In this document: positions 34,240 to 39,501 of the stretch, piece by piece
How the letters are laid out: each line of letters begins with the position of its first letter
Numbering within the stretch: the stretch's first letter is position 1
Source of the DNA: Chthoniobacteraceae bacterium
GTDB lineage: Bacteria > Verrucomicrobiota > Verrucomicrobiia > Chthoniobacterales > Chthoniobacteraceae
Assembly: GCA_028714515.1 (NCBI GenBank)
Contig: JAQTMF010000005.1
Coordinates: 1-39,501, forward strand
Direction: 5' to 3'
DNA length: 39,501 bases
Notes under the pieces: model-generated
The model's input: only the letters and a program-made list of their open reading frames with translations
Databases searched by the model: none
What the model was told of the DNA's origin: nothing
Translations under genes and position numbers: made by a program

Positions 34240-35694
34240 TTAGGACGCCGATTCGCGCGCGGCTGGAACGGGTGAGCCATTCTTCCCTTCCAAGGTCCCG
34301 GGGATCGGGGGCACATAGGCGTCGTCACCGCCATAGCGCTTCCAGCTTCGGTAAAGTTTGACGATGGAGAAAAGCATCAAGCAGTGAGCGCTCAGGTTCC
34401 AGAACGGCAGGCAGCAATAGGCCGTCCTCGCGCCCCAGCGCGCCGTCAGGATATCCAAATAGACGCCCACCAGCACCCCGGCCACGATTCCCCCGAGGGA
34501 GCGCAACATGGAATTTGCCGAGCAGAACTGTCCATAACGCTCGCGTGGATAGATACGCATGCCCAGCGCGGGGTCGATCACGGCAATCAATGCCGCGATC
34601 GGCGAACCGAGGCAGATCCCCAATGCGAGATAAAGATAAAAAACGACCTGCGGCGAGGGCTGCCAGAACAGCCACACCATGTAGATCGGGCAGGCGAGGA
34701 TTTGCAGTATCGCGCCCACCATCACGATTCTCACGGGATGGTAGCGATCCGCAAGCCAGCCCGATATCGGGATCACAACGGCTCCCGAACAGTTGAACGC
34801 GAACGCCAGCCATCCCGCCATCTCCAGAGTCAGCCCCAGGGACTGATACAGGAAAATCGTGAACATCGAAGCGGAATAGGCGATGACGATGCCCACATTC
34901 GCTAGGAACAGATACCAGTAGTGCGAGGAGCTGAGGCATTCCCGGCCGTAAGCCTTGATCGCCGCGAGCGGGCCCGTTTGCCCGTCCTCATAGTCCGGCG
35001 GCGGCGGATACTGCCCCTCCTTGACATTGAAGCACATCACTCCGAAGCCGACGAAATAGAGAATCCCTGCACCGATGAGAATTTCAGCGGAATGCGTATC
35101 CGCGTGTTTGAAAACAAACAAGTTGTAGAGAGCCATGGCTCCCATGCTTACCATGCGAAACCAGGACATGAACCGCGCCAGAAATTGCTCCGGAACCACG
35201 TCATTGAACAGGTACCAGAACACCGAGTTGACGAAGATATTGAAGAAACTGAACAACGTCATGCAGGTGCCCATGATCGCGATGGCGACCGCCGTGGGAG
35301 AGAACCTCCCCAGGAAGCCCGCGAAATGCGCATGGAGCCAGAACCCGATCTTGTCGCTAAAGCCAAGCCCAAGCAAACAGACCAGCAGGAAAGGCATGGT
35401 GGCGATAATGAACGGGATGCGCCTTCCCCACCGGCTGCGGTAGCGGTCACTTTTGACGCTGATGATCGGGTTGCAAATCGTATTGATGATCCCGGGAATC
35501 GTGGTGATGAACAGCCCCATGATGGTGTTCGAGGCGCCCATCGCCTTGAACTTCAACGGCATGATGCTGGGGACGATGGTCTCCATCAGCTGGAAACAAA
35601 AGTCCCCCCACAATAGCCAGATACACAAGACGGCCAGCGCCCCCTTGGTATAAGTCAACGTGCCCGTTTGGTAGACTTTAGGCGCCTCCGTCAC
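34240..35694 (-). CDS. MFS sugar transporter, GPH-like
   Basis: 484 residues with about 12 transmembrane helices, from LAVLCIWLLWGDFCFQLM to LMLFSIVKLYRSW. SDRYRSRWGRRIPFIIATMP is the loop signature of glycoside-pentoside-hexuronide-like carriers. The start is GTG at 35694, which overlaps the GH28 stop by 17 bases and is preceded by a good GGAGGG site. It probably imports galacturonate-containing or other oligosaccharides released by GH28 and GH16, then handed to GH130. Substrate is inference. Confidence 0.88.
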   Translation of the reverse strand: MTEAPKVYQTGTLTYTKGALAVLCIWLLWGDFCFQLMETIVPSIMPLKFKAMGASNTIMGLFITTIPGIINTICNPIISVKSDRYRSRWGRRIPFIIATMPFLLVCLLGLGFSDKIGFWLHAHFAGFLGRFSPTAVAIAIMGTCMTLFSFFNIFVNSVFWYLFNDVVPEQFLARFMSWFRMVSMGAMALYNLFVFKHADTHSAEILIGAGILYFVGFGVMCFNVKEGQYPPPPDYEDGQTGPLAAIKAYGRECLSSSHYWYLFLANVGIVIAYSASMFTIFLYQSLGLTLEMAGWLAFAFNCSGAVVIPISGWLADRYHPVRIVMVGAILQILACPIYMVWLFWQPSPQVVFYLYLALGICLGSPIAALIAVIDPALGMRIYPRERYGQFCSANSMLRSLGGIVAGVLVGVYLDILTARWGARTAYCCLPFWNLSAHCLMLFSIVKLYRSWKRYGGDDAYVPPIPGTLEGKNGSPVPAARESAS

Positions 35695-36994
35695 GGAAAC
35701 CCTCCAAGACTAGTCCCTGAATGTTTTCTATACTCAGCGCACCCTTGAAGTAGTCCGGCCGGTCGGGACCCCAGGAAACACCGCAGTTGCGGAGCGTGAC
35801 GCCCTTGGCATTCTGCAAGAGAAAAGCGTAGGTGGGATGTTCCCGCACCCCGGCTTCATAGCCGTCCATCGCCCCGGGGCACGGCCGGAGATCGAGCATA
35901 CCGCCCGGCCATTTCGACCACTTGGCCATCTCGATGTGCACGTTTTCGAATTCAATTCCCTGGAGATTCTCGGGCCGGAACCCATGCACGAGCACGCCAT
36001 TCTCGCTGCGGGCGCGGATATTCTGGAACCGTACATTTTTCGTCTGGCCGACATCGTCTTTCTCCGTCCACGGCAACACCTTCACGTAGATCGGCTCGCC
36101 GCGCCCCCACCAGCGGTCATGGAACAGGCGGGTCTCGATGAACATATTCGAGAAGAGAACATTCTCGATATTCGCCTCAAAACTATGGTTGATCGAAAGC
36201 CCGCGGTGACTGGAAGAGATGATGCAGGAATCGAAAATGACATTGCGGACCGGAGCGGCGATTTCGCATCCGATGCAGATCGCCGAGGAGGTGCTCTTCA
36301 AGGTGCATCCGCTCACGATGATGTTCTCGCTATGGCCATACCGTTCAAACCGGCGCATGGTCTTCAATACAATCGCATCGTCACCGGCTTCGATGTGGCA
36401 GTTGGTGATATGCACGTTCCGGCAACGGTCAATGTCAATGCCGTCACTGTTCGGTAGTTTCAGGTCATTATACATCCGGATCCCCTGGATCAGGACATCC
36501 TCGCAGCCCACCAGCCAGAGCGTCCAGTTGGCGCCATCGCGAATCGTGATATCCGTGATGGTGACGCGCTTGCAGCCTCCGATGTAAAATGTGATCGGCC
36601 GCTTCTCGGGCATGACATAAATGTGCGGGAGCCGTTCGGCGACATAGGCCCGGCCGTTGCCGTCGATCACCCCTTTCCCTGTAATGGCGATGTCCTCCCC
36701 GTCTTCCGCGCAAATGAACGCGCTCTCGATGCCGTGGCGATAACCTTCCGGCGGATGAATGTCGTCTATATCGCCGCTGCACAACAACGTCGCTCCCTGT
36801 TCAAGATGAAGCTCCACCCGTGAGAGCAGGCGGATCTTGCCGGAGAGAAACGTGCCAGGCGGGACGACAACCGTTCCGCCGCCATCGGCAGCGCATGCGT
36901 CGATCGCCTCTTGAATATACACGGCGTTGTTTGTCTCCCCATCGGGGACAGCGCCGAACTCTGTGATCGGATAGGTTTCCCTCGCGGTAATCAT
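35678..36994 (-). CDS. GH28 polygalacturonase-like glycoside hydrolase
   Basis: 438 residues from the ATG at 36994 (MITARETYPITEFGAVPDG); the track's start at 37063 runs into the GH16 gene end. Right-handed beta-helix of the GH28 family: ADGGGTVVVPPGTFLSG, LHLEQGATLLCS, NSDGIDIDRCRNVHITNC with Asp184, and AGDDAIVLK with Asp205 and Asp206, the canonical catalytic acids. The His region (YGHSENIIVSGCTL) and SSHRGLSINHS follow in the expected order. No signal peptide is seen, so it may act in the cytoplasm on imported oligogalacturonides or rhamnogalacturonan pieces. It is 26 bases downstream of GH16 and overlaps the MFS gene. Confidence 0.92.
   Translation of the reverse strand: MITARETYPITEFGAVPDGETNNAVYIQEAIDACAADGGGTVVVPPGTFLSGKIRLLSRVELHLEQGATLLCSGDIDDIHPPEGYRHGIESAFICAEDGEDIAITGKGVIDGNGRAYVAERLPHIYVMPEKRPITFYIGGCKRVTITDITIRDGANWTLWLVGCEDVLIQGIRMYNDLKLPNSDGIDIDRCRNVHITNCHIEAGDDAIVLKTMRRFERYGHSENIIVSGCTLKSTSSAICIGCEIAAPVRNVIFDSCIISSSHRGLSINHSFEANIENVLFSNMFIETRLFHDRWWGRGEPIYVKVLPWTEKDDVGQTKNVRFQNIRARSENGVLVHGFRPENLQGIEFENVHIEMAKWSKWPGGMLDLRPCPGAMDGYEAGVREHPTYAFLLQNAKGVTLRNCGVSWGPDRPDYFKGALSIENIQGLVLEGFRDGGA
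35699..35704 (-). promoter_or_regulatory. Shine-Dalgarno GGAGGG for the GTG start of the MFS gene
   Basis: On the minus strand GGAGGG lies four bases before the GTG at 35694, inside the end of the GH28 gene. It decides the unusual overlapping GTG start. Confidence 0.65.
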
Positions 36995-37020
36995 GGTAGT
37001 CGTTTGTGGTTGTTGCCCAG

Positions 37021-37977
37021 TTACTGTTGATAGACGCGGACGTAGTCGCACTCCATCTTCCACGGCATGGAGGCTTCATCGACTTCCCACGGCTTGGTCG
37101 GCTTGCCCTGGCCCGTTTGCTCTTCGGCATACCATTTCCCGCCAACGGCCAGGTTGATGATCAGATACATCGGCACCTTCATCGAATCCGGCGTATTGCT
37201 TCGCGTGAAGATCTTGCCGTCGAAGTAGAAGACAATCTCGTTTTCATTCCACTCCACGCCCCAGGTATGGAAATCCTTCGAGATATCCTGCTTCACATCG
37301 TTGAACCCAAAGTGAAAGCTAACCTTTTCGCCTTTGCGCTGAAGCACCGCGCTGTCGTATTTCGTCACCCACGAGCCGAAATATTCAAAGATGTCGATTT
37401 CGGGCGGCCACGGGTGCGCCTTCGCGCCTTCCCCTTGCGACGGATCGTCGGGAAGCATCCAGAACGCGGGCCACGCGCCACGGCTTGAGGGGAGCTTAAA
37501 GCGGCCTTCAATATAGCCATATTTGAAGGTGAATTTGCCGTCCGACACCAGCAAGCCGGAGGCAAAGCAACGCTGGTTGCTCATCGAGAAATTGTGCCAG
37601 AGAGCTTCCGGCACTTTGGTTGCGGAGATGGTCAGGATGCCCGGTTTTTCAAACGAGAACGGGTTGATCCGCTGCTCCGGTTTGATTTCGCCGCGTCCCG
37701 AGAAATCCTTGTCGAGGTAGTACTGCGCTTCAAGGTTGCCCGCCAGCGTTCGTTCGCTCGACCCCTGCCAGAACGTGGTGATCCATTTGGACCGGTCGAT
37801 GTAAGGTTTGCCATCCTTGTCGGTGACAGCGCTGAATTCGTCATGGAACTTCAGCGTCATCTTCTTCCCGAGCGGCGACGTGATCGTCTGCGGCACAAAC
37901 GGGTCGAAAGCGAGAAGCCGTTCGCCGGACAAAACGAGAACGGCGGCAGTAAGGATATGGAACGTGGTCTTTAGCAT
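37021..37977 (-). CDS. Secreted GH16 family glycoside hydrolase
   Basis: 318 residues with a signal peptide (FHILTAAVLVLSGERLLA). A jelly-roll domain holds the GH16 motif EIDIFE: Glu193 nucleophile, Asp195, Glu198 acid/base. Flanking family strands are YGYIEGRFKLPSSRGAWPAFWMLPDD, DFHTWGVEWNENEIVFYFDGK and YLIINLAVGGKW. GH16 enzymes are endo-acting on beta-1,3/1,4-glucans or galactans. The exact polymer cannot be read from the sequence. The gene follows the SGNH hydrolase by 34 bases and precedes GH28. Confidence 0.92.
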   Translation of the reverse strand: MLKTTFHILTAAVLVLSGERLLAFDPFVPQTITSPLGKKMTLKFHDEFSAVTDKDGKPYIDRSKWITTFWQGSSERTLAGNLEAQYYLDKDFSGRGEIKPEQRINPFSFEKPGILTISATKVPEALWHNFSMSNQRCFASGLLVSDGKFTFKYGYIEGRFKLPSSRGAWPAFWMLPDDPSQGEGAKAHPWPPEIDIFEYFGSWVTKYDSAVLQRKGEKVSFHFGFNDVKQDISKDFHTWGVEWNENEIVFYFDGKIFTRSNTPDSMKVPMYLIINLAVGGKWYAEEQTGQGKPTKPWEVDEASMPWKMECDYVRVYQQ

Positions 37978-38011
37978 AGGGGAGTGTTTGGGAGTGAAGA
38001 TGAATGGAAAA

Positions 38012-38743
38012 TCAACGGATCGGTTGCGGCGCGATCTTGTCCAGGAGCGGATTCAGTTCGGCGGCCCACATTTCGTAACCTTCGAGCGTGGGATGCAGGC
38101 GATCGATTCCCAGGCCTTTCCAGTTCTCGCCCACGGGGGTGAACTTCGCCGCGAGATTAAGGTAGAATACCGACTGGTTATCCGCGTAGGTCTGGATAAT
38201 GGCATTCGCCGCATCCATCGTCTCCTTCGCGCGGCCGTTTGGTAGAATGCTGACCAGGATCACCTTTACGCCGGGGAACATCGACCGCGCGGTATCTGCG
38301 ATCGCCTTGACGCCCGCGGCGATATCTTCCGCCTTGTCCTTCACATTGTTGGTGCCGATCAGGACGACCGCGGCCTTTGGCTTAAAATCTTTGATATCGA
38401 GATTCTTCAGGCGCCAGAGCGTATTTTGCGTCGTATCCCAGCTTTGGCCAAAATCCAACGCGCGATCCGCGTAATACTTCGCCCACACCGGCTTGCCGAT
38501 ATTCCATCGGAAGTTCATCGTGATGGAATCGCCGATAAAGAGGAGATCGCACGGCTTGCCCTTCTTGGTGGCGAGATAGTCCTCCCAGCACGTCTGATAA
38601 TCGACGCGGGATTTGAAATTGTGATCGTCGGGAATTGCTGTCCGCGGCGTGCCTGCCGCCGGAGTGTCAGCCGCAGTTGCCGCCACGATGGGCAGGACAA
38701 TAAGCAACGCCGCGTATTTCAGGATAGTGTTCAATGTGTTCAT
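38012..38743 (-). CDS. Secreted SGNH/GDSL hydrolase, probable carbohydrate esterase
   Basis: 243 residues with a signal peptide (ALLIVLPIVAATAADT). The SGNH blocks are all visible: LLFIGDSIT with nucleophile Ser73, the Gly in RALDFGQSWDTTQ, GTNN with Asn132, and DRLHP with Asp214 and His217. This set is typical of acetyl-ester hydrolases of the platelet-activating-factor acetylhydrolase-like type that de-acetylate glycans. It lies 48 bases after the second cassette A stop and upstream of GH16 and GH28, suggesting removal of acetyl groups before the chain is cut. Specificity is inferred from context. Confidence 0.9.
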   Translation of the reverse strand: MNTLNTILKYAALLIVLPIVAATAADTPAAGTPRTAIPDDHNFKSRVDYQTCWEDYLATKKGKPCDLLFIGDSITMNFRWNIGKPVWAKYYADRALDFGQSWDTTQNTLWRLKNLDIKDFKPKAAVVLIGTNNVKDKAEDIAAGVKAIADTARSMFPGVKVILVSILPNGRAKETMDAANAIIQTYADNQSVFYLNLAAKFTPVGENWKGLGIDRLHPTLEGYEMWAAELNPLLDKIAPQPIR

Positions 38744-38791
38744 TACAAAGGTGGGAGCCGGGGATAGAGGGCGATGAGACTCGGGCGGGCG

Positions 38792-39501
38792 CTAGTTGGA
38801 GAACTGCTTGGTATAGAGCACGCGGAACTTGTAGTAGTCATCGAGGGACTTCGAACTGTCGGTTGCGAAGTCGGGCAGCGTGGAATCGTTGGGATCGACA
38901 TACCGCTCGATCGTTTGCGATCCGCGGTATTCTCCCACCACCACATCCCTGCCTTCGTCCCATGTGGCCGGCGCGGTATTTTTCAGCTTCTTCAAAGTCT
39001 GCACGCGCATGTGCACGGTGAACGTGTTGGATTTGGTCGTCAGGCGCGGGTAAATGGTGGCATAGGGCCGCTCGCGGGTATTGTCTCCCGTCAGCCGGTG
39101 CGTGGACCAGAAGGTGGCGTAGTCGAACGACGTTACCGTCGATCCATCGGCATCTATGGAAGGCACAAGGGGGATGTCGCAGACCTGCGAGGCGGAACGG
39201 AAAATATCATTGTTGGCCGTGAAGTAATTGGCGAACTGCTTCACCGTTTCATCGAGGTTAAGCGGCACGCGGTAATTGTGCGTTGTATAGTTAACCGTCG
39301 TTCCGCCCGAGATGTTCTTGTATATCGCGGCGTCGCTGTCGGGGATAATGGTCATGCGTTCTCCTTTCAATACCGCGCGCAGGCCGGTGCTCCGCGTGAT
39401 ATAGTTGAAGGGAGCCATCTGGTAGTTCATGTTGATCCGGCCCGCGGTGGAGAGCGGTTCGGTGATCGGATAGGGTTCGACGATGGGCATCGTGAAGAGA
39501 T
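38792..39501 (-). CDS. Verru_Chthon cassette protein A, C-terminal part (runs off window)
   Basis: The last 236 or so residues of a second cassette A protein. The frame stays open past the track's ATG at 39490 to the window edge, and the upstream codons read LFT before MPIVEPYPI, matching DLFWMPVVEPYAI of the complete A protein. Other aligned blocks are RINMNYQMAPFNYITRSTG, LTGDNTRERPYATIYPRLTTKSNTFTVH and YYKFRVLYTKQF. The B, C and D genes of this second cassette are presumably beyond the right edge. It heads a minus-strand series of carbohydrate genes, mirroring the first cassette's place next to GH2. Confidence 0.87.
   Translation of the reverse strand, partial: LFTMPIVEPYPITEPLSTAGRINMNYQMAPFNYITRSTGLRAVLKGERMTIIPDSDAAIYKNISGGTTVNYTTHNYRVPLNLDETVKQFANYFTANNDIFRSASQVCDIPLVPSIDADGSTVTSFDYATFWSTHRLTGDNTRERPYATIYPRLTTKSNTFTVHMRVQTLKKLKNTAPATWDEGRDVVVGEYRGSQTIERYVDPNDSTLPDFATDSSKSLDDYYKFRVLYTKQFSN

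Noticed and set aside
35646-35656. TTGGTATAAGT, similar to the regulon element
   Set aside because: It lies inside the MFS coding region and matches only half of the motif.
1-39501. Search by eye for tRNA, rRNA or riboswitch
   Set aside because: No cloverleaf, conserved rRNA segment or known riboswitch core was recognised; short or divergent RNAs could be missed without a covariance search.

Overview
The window looks like a polysaccharide-utilisation region from a Verrucomicrobiota chromosome, probably of the Opitutaceae or a near relative. The evidence is the lineage-typical Verru_Chthon cassette (one complete, one partial), two PEP-CTERM proteins built of autotransporter-associated beta-strand repeats, high GC, mostly weak Shine-Dalgarno sites, and a dense set of glycoside hydrolases and pectate-lyase-like proteins. 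Lineage is inferred from protein families only; no rRNA or tRNA gene was seen. No CRISPR, insertion sequence or phage gene was recognised, and no gene-free stretch exceeds 300 bases.

Layout, left to right. 1-8.2 kb (+): the 3' part of a clan GH-A-like glycosidase, a PEP-CTERM beta-strand-repeat protein, an MFS transporter split by one in-frame TAG, and a small coupled membrane protein. 8.4-11.8 kb (-): a Gfo/Idh/MocA oxidoreductase followed by a GH3 beta-glucosidase. 12.0-15.0 kb (+): two tandem, paralogous PL1-type pectate-lyase-like proteins, the first fused to a SUMF1/FGE-like domain that lacks the FGE cysteines. 15.1-15.9 kb (-): a secreted beta-rich protein. 16.1-20.9 kb (+): a second PEP-CTERM repeat protein and a sodium:solute symporter. 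20.9-21.9 kb (-): a LacI-family regulator. 22.1-31.1 kb (+): an oligogalacturonate-lyase-like beta-propeller, a GH2 enzyme, and a full Verru_Chthon cassette in the order B-C-D-A. 31.2-33.1 kb (+): an uncharacterised NodB/GH-like barrel protein and a small zinc-ribbon protein. 39.5-33.2 kb (-): the end of a second Verru_Chthon A protein, an SGNH hydrolase, GH16, GH28, a GPH-like MFS transporter and GH130 in tight series.

Working together, the set fits uptake and breakdown of a plant pectin/hemicellulose-type glycan. Secreted PL1, GH28 and GH16 proteins and an esterase-like SGNH hydrolase would open the polymer. MFS and SSS carriers would import the fragments. GH2, GH3, GH130, the PL22-like propeller and the Gfo/Idh enzyme would finish them. 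The substrate assignment is inference.

The most notable signal is a repeated 12-bp element, TTATTTGTATAA, found six times. All six lie in intergenic regions, five of them clearly reading toward the start of the adjacent gene (the sixth lies between the lacI-type gene and the propeller gene). They occur as inverted pairs in two divergent promoters and singly in two others. I infer a local regulon of the LacI-type protein encoded here. The second is that both Verru_Chthon pseudopilin-like cassettes sit directly beside carbohydrate-active enzyme genes, which suggests a role for this uncharacterised system in polysaccharide processing.
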